Shown: one piece after another, positions 44,162-53,664 of the stretch
Position numbering within the stretch: the stretch's first letter is position 1
Layout: every line of letters begins with the position of its first letter
Origin: Hemerocallis citrina
Taxonomy: Eukaryota > Streptophyta > Magnoliopsida > Asparagales > Asphodelaceae
Length of the DNA stretch: 64,000 bases
Assembly (NCBI GenBank): GCA_017893485.1
Contig: CM030362.1
Coordinates: 36,959,565 to 37,023,564, forward strand
Reading direction: 5' to 3'
The notes under the pieces: model-generated
Told to the model about the DNA's origin: nothing
Seen by the model: the letters and a program-made list of their open reading frames with translations, nothing else
Database searches by the model: none
Position numbers and translations under genes: made by a program

Positions 44162-45163
44162 CTAGAAAAAATTACTCCTGATTTGATCAATTCTTCTGAT
44201 TACCCAGGAGGGTAAAAAGTAGAAAGACATGAGGTAGAGGGGCATGGCAGAAATCACCGAATTAATAAGAGTCAGTCTACCTCCTCTAGACATGAGTTTG
44301 CCTGACCACACATTGAGTCTGGCTTCAACTTTATCAATAAAAGGGACCCAATCAGATTTATGCAGCTTACCCCAACGAAGGGGAATGCCTAAATACGTAA
44401 TCGGGAAAGAGGCGATGGGACAATTGAAAAAATTGGAAACCTCCACTTGGCAGTTGGGAGATCCACCCAACCAAAGAACCGATGATTTTTGAAAATTGAT
44501 CGATAAGCCGGAAGCCATTTCGAAGCAGTAAAGAAGAAGTTTGAGATTACGAAGAGAGTGGGAGTTCGGTTTGGTGAAGATAATAGTATCGTCTGCGTAT
44601 TGCAGGTTGAGCACACCCTCGAAAGAGAGGGAACTACCGATACCCTCGATCATGTTCAAGTGCCAAGCATTCCTAAGGAGCTTGCTAAAGACATCAGCTA
44701 CAAGGGAAAAAAGCAAAGAAGATAGAGGATCACCTTGGCGGAGGCCACATCTGATTTTGAACTTGTGGCCTTCCGTCCCGTTAATAAAGATAGATGAGGT
44801 CCCCGAGAATAAGCTGGATTTAATCCAAGCTATCCATTTGGGACCAAAACCACGATAAATAAGAATGTCCATGAGGAAATCCCAATTGACATTATCGTAG
44901 GCTTTTTTAAAATCCAGCTTAAGAAGGATGCCCTCATAATGAGTTCTATGACAGTAAGAAATGATTTCCTGGGCTGATGCAACACTGTCGAGAATAAGAC
45001 GATCTTTGATGAAGCCCGATTGAGCCGAATCGATTAAGGGAGAGATGATAGCACTAAATCTAGAAGACAGGACTTTCATAATGATTTTGAAAGAGGTGTT
45101 AATGAGGCTGATAGGTCTGAACTCGGAGACCAGGTGTGCTCCCACTATCTTGGGGATGAGCAC
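44162..45163 (-). pseudogene. LINE-2 reverse transcriptase core
   Basis: Open over 333 codons. It contains LVSEFRPISLINTSFKIIMK, QSGFIKDRLILDSVASAQEI, LKLDFKKAYDNVNWDFLMDI, the CGLRQGDPLSSLLFSLVADV palm motif and LQYADDTIIFTKPNSHSLRN (YADD catalytic). It ends before the connection domain. This is the best preserved LINE protein piece in the window, but the N-terminal finger region lies in another frame (45145-45858). Confidence 0.9.
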
Positions 45164-46216
45164 AATGTGAGCATAATTAATCCGGTCAAAAGAAAAGAGC
45201 CCTTGGTGAAGATCCGTCTTGAGCAGATCCCAAAATTTTTGAAAAAAGAAAGCGGGAAACCGTCGGGCCCTGGAGCAGAATCGCTTTTTAAAGCAAAAAC
45301 CGCCGCTTTAATCTCTTCAAGGGTAAAGGGGACCTCAAGAGAGGAGAGATCGTGCGATTGGTTGCCATAAAGGTGGGCCCAATCGAGCTCAATCGAGCGA
45401 TGTTTCTGCAATCCAATAAGATTTTTATAGAAAGTAAGAAACTCACGGTGAATGGACTCATCCGAAGTGAGATCCACTCCCTGAGCATAGATGGAAGAGA
45501 TACGATTACACCGCTGTCTATGGGATGCGAAGTTATGAAAAAAGACAGTATTGACGTCACCCTCCTTCATCCAGTTGATACGGGCTCTTTGAGCCCATTT
45601 AATATGATCTTGATGGAGGATGTCCGCGTACTCAAGTTTGCAAGATCGGCGTTCCAATCGATAAGATTCGGAGATGGGACCTAATTCTTCCATCTTATCG
45701 ATGGACTGAATAGATTGTAAAAGGAAATGTTTGAGGAAATTGGTGTTGTTATGTCTCTCGACGCGCCAGATTTTGCAGCCGTGTTTGATGGCGTGCAGCT
45801 TAAGAAGGATGTTGCCTAACCCAGAAGATCCAGTGACAGATGCAAGACATTCCAACACTAGATTGACAAAAAGCTAGTCTTGCAACCAGAATTTTTCAAA
45901 GCAAAATTTGTGACGATAACTGAAGTGGAAGTTGGAATGGAGCATTATCGGAACATGATCAGAGGAAGGGTTGGGGAGAGCCTGGACAAAAGACTGATGA
46001 AAACGCGACATCCAATTTTGTGACACTAAGAAACGGTCAAGTTTGGCAAAAGTCGGGAGATCGCGTTGGTTAGACCAAGTAAAAGATCTACCGGAAATCG
46101 GTAAGTCCAATAATTGCAAGTCACGGATACAATCATTGAAAATGCAAGATTGAGAGAAAGAAGAGACCGGATTCGATCTTTCAGAAGCAAAACGAGAGAC
46201 ATTAAAATCTCCGCAA
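45145..46216 (-). pseudogene. LINE-2 endonuclease C-terminus and RT N-terminal region
   Basis: The minus strand reads KIFCGDFNVSRFASERSNPV and SGRSFTWSNQRDLPTFAKLD through NPSSDHVPIML, the GDFN and SDH motifs of the AP-like endonuclease. After a stop at about 45873 it continues through RINWMKEGDVNTVFFHNFAS and PFTLEEIKAAVFALKSDSAP to PGPDGFPLSFFKNF. The frame then shifts into the RT core. A TGA lies just upstream of KIFCGDFN. The endonuclease start is absent. Confidence 0.85.
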
Positions 46217-46321
46217 AAGATTTTAATTCAAAAGCATTTCTGGATGTGTCAGTACTTAAATCAAAAGGATTGTCTTCATGTTCACTCCGCCTTCTAGAAT
46301 CTACAAATACATTGTTATTAA

Positions 46322-46504
46322 TCGTAATTTACATGTGCGATGCATGTTTTAATAATTTCAAAAAATAAAAATAAAAACTTTGACGTCGGGAGAATTTGAA
46401 TCGGAAACCTACTTTATATTAATTATGTACATACATTGCACATGTTGGTAGAATGACAAAATAATAAATGACACTAAGGCTTTCTCCCATTATAATATTA
46501 GAGA
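46322..46504 (-). mobile_element. Short Helitron-like element (minus copy)
   Basis: The reverse complement begins TCTCTAATATTATAATGGGA and is very close to the element at 20023-20206, including the ATGTGCAAxG, GGTTTCCGATTCAAATTCTC and GCATCGCACATGTAAATTAC blocks. The final CTAG has mutated. Confidence 0.6.
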
Positions 46505-46505
46505 T

Positions 46506-46570
46506 GTAGGGCAAAAACTAAAATACCCCAACCTGCGTTGGACTAAGTACAAAATATCTATATAACGTTT
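46506..46570 (+). repeat. Dispersed AT-rich repeat, left part (target of a retroposon)
   Basis: Starts TAGGGCAAAAACTAAAATAC. Its continuation is at 53199-53297. Together they match 63172-63335 in reverse, giving a MITE-like repeat of about 160 bp. The retroposon inserted into it. Confidence 0.6.
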
Positions 46571-47796
46571 TTTTTTTGTTTAGGAAAAAGGTGGAATAAG
46601 GCCACCCTGTTTCATTAATAAGAAATTAATAAAACAACCCCAACTTGCTGGAGCAAGTTACAACCTACAGACAGAGAAAAAAAACATGAAGCGACATGAC
46701 CAGTACATATAATCAGCTCTCACTCTAACCTACGAGGACCAACTAATTGTATGTCCGTCAAACAAGCTTCGAGCACCCACCTCCACAGCACGCGCCCACC
46801 CACCTGAAGCGAATCCTGTGGGATTTGAAAATTTGCCGCTCTCCTCCTTCTACCTCATCAACGCCACTTCAAACATGGCCCAAGCATAGTCGCACCCAAA
46901 ATGAGAGTCATCGCAAAAAACTCTCTCTAACCCTAATCGCGGACACAGCCTAACACAAACAAACACCTGTATAGAGTAATGAGAAGCAACGTCTTCACTC
47001 TCTCACTCTCTCTGTAATATCCCGGACGGATATTATATTGTATAAATGATTATTTTTAAATTAAAATATTTTTAATGGGAATTTCTTGGTTTCACTCATA
47101 AAAAGTTACCTGGACCTATATACTGGTAAGTATATACAGGTATTGTATCAGTTTTGTGCACTTGTACAAAATCCTAAAAAAATGAATTTTTGAGAAAAAT
47201 GTCTGAAAAATCCCGGGCAGACACTGAAAATTATTATTTTATTATTATTTTATTTTTATTTTCTGAAATACAATATTTTTTGTGGATATCACCCGGTTTT
47301 GTTAATAAGCATTATCTGTGTACACATACCAGTCTGTATATATCTGTATTGTATCAAATTGGTACTGGAATCTTTCGGGTTGATAATAAAATTTATTTTA
47401 TTAATATTTTTGAAATTAAATTATTTTTGTACGGGTTGAGCGGTTTTACAAACGGAAATTATCGGTATATAGATATATACATACGTATGCGTATTGTACC
47501 GATTTCGTACGTTTGTACAGATCATATTGTATGTGTTTTGGACAAAGATATCTTATTTTTGTCATGATTAATCAAATTTGGATGGCTAGGATTTGTTTGG
47601 AGGCTTAAACCTAGGGTTAAGATTAATTAGGGTTACATAAGAGTTAATAGGTGTATTTTCTACTAGAACCCTCTTCTCCACCTCATCCCTCCACCTCACC
47701 CCCTCCACCTCACCCTGCATGGCCGGCCCAAATGATCCCCAAGGGGTTTTGTGCAATTATGTTGAGTATTTTGCACTTTCCACCCTCATTTTGACC

Positions 47797-47804
47797 TATA
47801 AATA
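47797..47804 (+). promoter_or_regulatory. TATA box of the 4.87 kb LTR
   Basis: TATAAATA within TTGACCTATAAATACCCCTC, followed about 20 bases later by a CACACTTTGCC start-like region and a purine-rich leader. It lies about 785 bp into the LTR. Confidence 0.6.
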
Positions 47805-49019
47805 CCCCTCCCCTTCACACTTTGCCTCATTTACAAGGAAAAAAAGAGAGAGAGAAGAAAAGAAAGAGAAGGAAAATCCTAAGTGTTCTTCATTTGGGGG
47901 TTTTCCATAGGTGTGTTCTTCATTGGAGGTTTTTGTAGTAGAAAGCTAGGAGGAAGGCGAAGGAAAGCTAGCTAGTTCTTCCTACAAAGAGATCTAAGGT
48001 GGGAATTCTCTACTTCTAATTTAGGCTTGTTTGTTCTTATTTATTTTTTATGTAGAAAAGAACCCATCTTAAGGGTTAGTTTTGGTTCTATGTGAGTAAA
48101 GAACCCATATTTGATGGTGGTTTATTGTAGTATAAAAAGAACACATCTTTTTGATTGTGGATGTTGTAGGTGTATGTTCTAAATAACTTGGATTATTTTT
48201 CTAAGCATATAAGTGGTTGTAGGTTAAAAAGAACCCATCTTTATGATGTTTTGTTGTGTATTTATGTTCCTAAATAACTTGGACTAATTTCCTAAGCATA
48301 AGCATGTTTGTAGGGATCAAAATGATCCCATGAAAAAGATGGATTGAAAAGACTCAACAAAATCACATAAAGGTTGATTTTTGAGACCTCGTACGGTTAG
48401 TATTGTTGTGATGATTACTTTGGACTAATTGTACTAAGATTTGTGCATAAGAACGGTGGAAATCAAGGTGAAGTTTTCTCTTTTTATTTGTGTGGATTCT
48501 TGTCCACTTTTGTTGTATGTGTTCTAAAAATGACTTGGCCTAATTATTAAGCATAAAGTTGTTGTAGGGATCAAAAGGATCCCATGAAAAAGATAGGTGG
48601 TGGAACTTAATTAAAACACATAAAGGTTGTTTCTTTAACCTTGTTATGACTATTGTTGTTATTATGGTTATTTTGTTAACACAAATGACCACTTGGACTA
48701 TAGCTATATGTATATAAAGATTAGTGTAGTAAAAATGTTTACTTACCCATTCTAGGGTTATAGAACTCATCTAGCTTTTTAAAGGATAAGTTTTTGTTAT
48801 ATGTTGCTCTCTACTTTGTTAAGAAATCATTCTTACTAACCCTTGTTCATAAAAGGTTACTCTTATTGTATGTAGGAACTTGTAGGATTGAAGAAAAGCG
48901 GGTTGTAGTATGTACTAATTTGTAGACTAAATAAATGTAGTCTTGTAATATATAGGACTTGTAAATTCCTAAAGAAGTAGCCTTTGTAATAATTCATTTT
49001 AGTCTTTTGTAGCATGTTC

Positions 49020-49815
49020 TAAACTATTCTAGGTTGCTAGAGAACCCATGCTTGAGTTGTGTAGCAATTCTAGATCAAAAAGAGAACCGATTCATGCTTG
49101 TGAACCCATCCATGCTATGTGAACCCATGAACCTACCATATTTGTGTTATATGTCAAAAAGAGAACCTATTTATGCTTGTGAACCCATCCATGCTTATGT
49201 GAACCCATGAACCTACCATGTTTGTGTTCTATGTCAAAAAGAGAACCTATTCATGCTTATGGAACCCATGAACCCATTCGTACTTGTTCTAGTTTCAAAA
49301 AGAATTCATATACCATGCTTGAGTTGATTTTAGAAAGATACAATGCCTGAGTTGTTGTAGCTTGATTATAGTGAGAAACTCATGTTTGAGTTGATTATAG
49401 TAGATATACCATGCTTGAGTTGTTATAGGTTGATTATAGTGAGAAACCCATGCTTGAGTTGATTTTAGAAAGATATCATGCTTGAGTTATTGTAGGTTGA
49501 TTATAGTGAGAAACTCATGTTTGAGTTGATTATGGTAGATATACCATGCTTGAGTTGTTGTAGGTTGATTATAGTGAGAAACCCATGCTTGAGTTGATTT
49601 TAGAAAGATACCATGCTTGAGTTGTTGTAGGTTGATTATAGCGAGAAACCCATGCTTGAGTTGATTTTAGAAAGATACCATACTTGAGTTGTTGTAGAAG
49701 GAAACCCATGCTTGAGTTGTTGAAGGAAACCCATACTTGAGTTGTTGTAGAAGGAAACCCATGCTTGAGTTGTATTCATGCTTGAGTTGTAGAAAGATAT
49801 CATGCTTGTGTTATT
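49020..49815 (+). repeat. Tandem repeats with CCATGCTTGAGTTG cores
   Basis: Units of about 65 bp alternate ACCATGCTTGAGTTGTTGTA, GGTTGATTATAGTGAGAAAC and CCATGCTTGAGTTGATTTTA. The regular part (49311-49800) holds at least ten cores. It becomes shorter-spaced (about 26 bp) near 49690-49790. Confidence 0.8.
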
Positions 49816-50287
49816 GTACTGGTTCTAGTAAAGAACCCATGTTGAGATGTGTAGTTGTTTTAGATTCAAAGGAATCCATGCATGTTTGAATTATATGATT
49901 GTAGTGGTTTCGGTTAAAATTCTAAAGGGAACCCATGAGTTGAGCTTGCATGATAACCCAATTGAAATGAACCCATGTTCCATAGTTGTTCTAGTTTGAT
50001 TTTTAAGAAGAAACCAATGAAACTAGCTCCATGATAGTTCTAGCTCGAATTGGCGAGGAACCCATGCAATTAGGTTCTAGGTGATTCTAGCTCAACTTTG
50101 AGAAAGAACCCATGAACCTAGTCGCATATTGTCCTAGTTCAATTTGGGAAAAGAACCCATGAGTTCTAGTTGTATGCGTTTCTAATTGAAATTGGACCAT
50201 ATGATGTGCACATGCTTCATCTTCAATATATGGTAAATAATGGTTGGAAAAGTTACTAGTATCATTAGCTAGATAAAAGCTAGCCCA

Positions 50288-50609
50288 GGGGTCATCGAAC
50301 TTCAAGACTCGCATCTTACCACCTTGGAAACTGTGGATAAATCACACCTCGAGCACTGACGGATCTTAACTGATGTGGATTGATCGTAGGCTGAGAATGT
50401 TGACGAGATCCGAGTTAGGGGTAGTGATAGGGTCTCATAATCGCCGTAGGGGCCATCGACCATCAAGAATCACATCTTGCCACCTTAGAAACTGTGGATA
50501 AATCACACCTCGAGCACCGATGGATCTTAACTGATGTGGGTTGATCGTGGGCCGAGAATGTTGATGAGATCCGAGTTAGGGATAATGATGAGTAAGAGAG
50601 ATTTCCGTC
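50288..50609 (+). repeat. 161 bp tandem duplication
   Basis: GGGGTCATCGAACTTC at 50288 and GGGGCCATCGACCATC at 50449 begin near-identical units. Both contain AAACTGTGGATAAATCACAC, CTCGAGCAC, GGATCTTAACTGATGTGG and GAGATCCGAGTTAGGG. Confidence 0.85.
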
Positions 50610-51883
50610 ATCGGTGTCTTGGATCGATAGACCATGAGTTGGATTGGGATACATAAGAAGGTTATTGAAAACCCCGTGAGATTGTTTGGGCTTAGTGACA
50701 TCGTTAGGGTAGTAACTTATGGCTATTACTACTTAAACTTTACTTATTATTATTTTTTCCGAAGGAAAAGAGTTGGTGTTAAGGGTGATTCCTTATGATC
50801 CGATCTATCCTATAGGCCGACACTAGGGGTATTAATGGGTTGTACCTTTCCGTCAAAGAAATACGTATGGTGTCTTCTCACGAGTTGGGAGCACGGGTTG
50901 CGTATCTCGTCTGTTAATTTCTGAAATACCATGATAAGAATGGTCTGTCGGAACTAGGGGATGGACCCCGGAAATTCCGTCACGTTCTATGCCAGGGAGA
51001 GCGAACGGGCCATAGATCACGGTCTATGAGTTATGAGTGACACAGGGTAGGCTTCGTGCTATCCTGCGCTCGGAAGATTTGTGTTCGTCTGGTTTTTTAG
51101 TGAGGTTGGGTGCGCCTGACTGGATTAGAACGTTCAGGGCAACCCCATCAGTCAAGTTGTAGCTTCGGGAACAGGATTGTTTACAATGTAGAATTCTTAA
51201 CGAGGGTTCGAATCCCTATATATGAAGAAACGGCTTGAGATGGGGCGTATGTAGTATGGGCTGCATATTGTTCCGGAGACTTGCTTGCATTAGAATAAGA
51301 ACATCTTGGCATTAGTCAATCTTGTATTAAAGTCTAAGGCATAACATACACTGACACATCAATTATATATACACATTTCTCTTTCCATTAATCTGTTTGC
51401 TTAAGTGGAGAATTGCTGCTAGTTATCAGCCTTAAAGCGTCAGTGAGTACTGATGCCCCCATTTCAATAGGTACTGGATTGCAGAAGTACAGGTACAGGA
51501 TTCAGGAGGACTCAAGGCGAGAGAAGCAAGAGTCGTTCCCATTTCCGCTGCATTATATGTTGTTACTATTGTTCCATTGTAACAGTTTTGTAATCTATTT
51601 ATTTGTTGAAAAGCATCCAAGCGAAATACCAAGTGTTGTTCTTTATTCATTGTACTCTGATGTAATATGGGAAAGTTGTAACACTTGGGATTGTAAAGGT
51701 ATTATTGTAACACTATCGTAATGTATTGCAATTTTGTAACATTCGAATTTGTAATACATATTGTGTTGAATAAAAAAAGTTTTAAATTTTCCTGTCTTTT
51801 CTGTGTATTGTGGCTAATTGAAGGAAATATTCTGGCTTATGTCACGGTTTCCCAGTTACCGGAAATCGGGGCGTTACACTCTC

Positions 51884-53180
51884 ACACTCTCTCTCTCACG
51901 TAAAACCCAACCAAATCACAACCAATTTGAAGAATCACCTTCACCTCTGGCCCCTGTGGGCGGTGGACGTTGTAGATTTCAGGGTCAATGATGAGGGCGT
52001 AGTGGCTGTGTTGTTGCAAAGTCTGTGGTAGTGGATTAAGGAAGGTCGAGTTCAGTGTGTAACTCCTCTACTGCCGACCAAGAAGACAAACATCTTCCTT
52101 CTGTGCACCTCATGGGGGGATCCTTTCTGCGGGCCCAAGCCCCACCATGTGTAGTAACAATCATGGGGGGACCCCGTCTTCGGGCCCTGGCCCCACAACT
52201 ATGGCGCGACATAGTCGATCCGCGACAGTTGAAACAAGCACCCCGGAGGTTGAGACAAGCGAGCGCCCATCACGGAGGGATCCCATATTTGGGCCCAAGC
52301 TCCGCAAACGTGCAAGACAACCAACTCCCGGCATCTTCATACGCACTACCAACCCTCGCAGATCGCCATGAATGGCCCCGAGAATGTGGACATGGTGGCA
52401 AGTGTGCAGAACACCCGGGCACACCATTAGCAAATCCTGGAGGGACCCCAACTCGAGTCCAATCCCACAATCGTACAAACCTAATTGCTTCACACTCCTA
52501 ACCATAAAAAACAAGCACTGGCCCCATGCCGAACCACCGGCCTTACCCAGTAGGCAAATCAGACTGGGCCAACAGAGGGGGGGGGGGGCACAGGGGCCTG
52601 ACCCCACAGGCCCCACACTGCACCACCTGCACTCAGCCAAGTGGGTCGTCGCCGTCGCGTGGGCCGGCGCAACTCCAACGGCCAGGCGCTCCGACCTCCA
52701 TGGCGTTCCGATCTCCATGGCGCACTGACCTCCATGGCGCTCCGACCAAGATCCATGGTGCTCCGGCCTCCATGGTGTTCGCGATGGGCCTTCGTCGAAC
52801 AGGAAGCTGTCGTGTCGTCGGAAAGGGCGGCCCACCGGAGCGGTGGATGCGCAGCATCGATTGCGTCATCGTGGAGCTTCGCCCTTCGCGCCGGAGTCTA
52901 GCTAAACGGAGACGATGCTGCGCTAAACGGGAGGCTAGCTAAACGGCATGTGGCTCTGATCGACGAAGCGACTCAGCGACTCGGGGGTGGGGGGGGGGGG
53001 GTCAACCGTCGAATAGGCGCAATCGGAGGGGGGGCAACGGCGGGATGGTGGGGCTCGACGCCGCCGCCCCTAGGCTTTTCTCAGATCTAGGGTTAGGTTT
53101 TTTTTTGGGAGGAGATTTTTTGGGGAGTTGGCAGGAGAGAGTTTTTTCTTTAGTTGTCCCGCTGCTTGGGTCTTCCTGTT
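51884..53180 (-). other. GC-rich 5' part of the retroposon, no recognised protein
   Basis: The text contains two near-identical CATGGGGGGA...GGGCCC blocks (52108-52195), a CCATGGCGxTCCGAxC tandem repeat (52686-52790) and two long G runs (about 52576 and 52987). Overlapping open frames exist on both strands, up to about 224 codons on the minus strand. They reflect the repeats and lack a domain I recognise. Confidence 0.5.
52686..52790 (+). repeat. CTCCATGGCG tandem repeats
   Basis: Six imperfect copies of a 17-24 bp unit (CTCCGACCTCCATGGCG) lie in this stretch. They belong to the retroposon's GC-rich part. Confidence 0.75.
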
Positions 53181-53198
53181 AATATCTATATAACGTTT

Positions 53199-53297
53199 GA
53201 AAAAATATATTAATGCATTTATCCGTTAACTTAATCAGTTCTGTTAAATCTGAATTACTAAATTACGTTTCTATCATTACCCTTTCAAAATTAAAAC
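53199..53297 (+). repeat. Dispersed AT-rich repeat, right part
   Basis: Continuation of 46506-46570 after the retroposon, with the text CCGTTAACTTAATCAGTTCT and TTACCCTTTCAAAATTAAAA. It matches the copy at 63172-63335 in reverse. Confidence 0.6.
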
Positions 53298-53664
53298 CCT
53301 TCACTCCCTTCATTTCAGGCAATGAATTAGATTGTTAAAATTTCCTCACGATTCCTTGTTTTGGTTGCTGAATAGGGTGTAAAGGAAAAATGGAAGAGAA
53401 ACTTAATAATGAGCCTTTTAGGTGAAGATAACAGATAACTACTAATGGTGAGATGCGATTCTTCGGTTTTGTCGACCAACAGAACTCACTCTCTCTCTCT
53501 CCGAGATTGTTCTTCACCGTTTTCTTTTCTCCCTCATGTGTCATCATTATTCTTAAATTAGGGTGGTTTCACAACTAATTATGGCCGATCAACTTAATAT
53601 GGTGGGTTAACTTCTTAGCTAGTTGTAGGTAACTAAAAATTTATTAGCTAGTTGTAGATAACAT
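53298..53664. other. Short spacer before the hAT element
   Basis: No gene. TTAGCTAGTTGTAGxTAAC occurs twice just before the hAT insertion site (53610-53664), a small local duplication. The 8 bp target copy GATAACAT is at 53657-53664. Confidence 0.4.

Larger units (their letters stand above)
41852..46310 (-). mobile_element. L1-like LINE, 5'-truncated, mutated
   Basis: The element reads on the minus strand from an endonuclease (EEP) fragment through reverse transcriptase and zf-RVT to a 3' UTR and poly-A (T run 41852-41861 on the plus strand). The 3' end GACCCTATCCGGTTCATCAA matches the LINE ending at 41597. The 5' half (ORF1 and most of EEP) is missing; the boundary is near the Helitron-like element at 46322. 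The target duplication could not be identified. Confidence 0.85.
47013..51878 (+). mobile_element. Solo LTR, 4.87 kb, with perfect CTCTC duplication
   Basis: It runs from TGTAATATCCCGG to GGAAATCGGGGCGTTACA and is flanked on both sides by CTCTC (47008-47012 and 51879-51883). No primer site, gag or pol lies inside, so it is a solo LTR, unusually long for one. It has a plus-strand TATA box near 47797, a run of ACCCATG-containing repeats (48060-50170), a 161 bp tandem duplication (50288-50609) and T-rich 3' portions. The TGTAA...TTACA ends and promoter orientation set the sense strand as plus. A Tekay/Del-like gypsy origin is inferred. Confidence 0.85.
46571..53180 (-). mobile_element. Retroposon with 18 bp target duplication, split by a 4.9 kb solo LTR
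   Basis: Both sides carry the 18 bp AATATCTATATAACGTTT (46553-46570 and 53181-53198). The left end is a T run (poly-A of a minus-strand insertion) followed by GTTTAGGAAAAAGGTGGAAT. The right end is CAGGAAGACCCAAGC in minus reading. Removing the nested LTR leaves about 1.75 kb. Long target duplication and poly-A identify target-primed insertion like a LINE. The 3' end resembles L1 tails, and the 5' part is C/G-rich like an L1 5' UTR. No endonuclease or RT is present, so it is a non-autonomous or internally deleted copy. Confidence 0.7.

Noticed and set aside
52055..52942. Several overlapping frames of 75-224 codons on both strands, the longest on the minus strand
   Set aside because: They arise from GC-rich tandem repeats (CCATGGCG and GGGCCC blocks). 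No domain was recognised and they overlap each other in conflicting frames.
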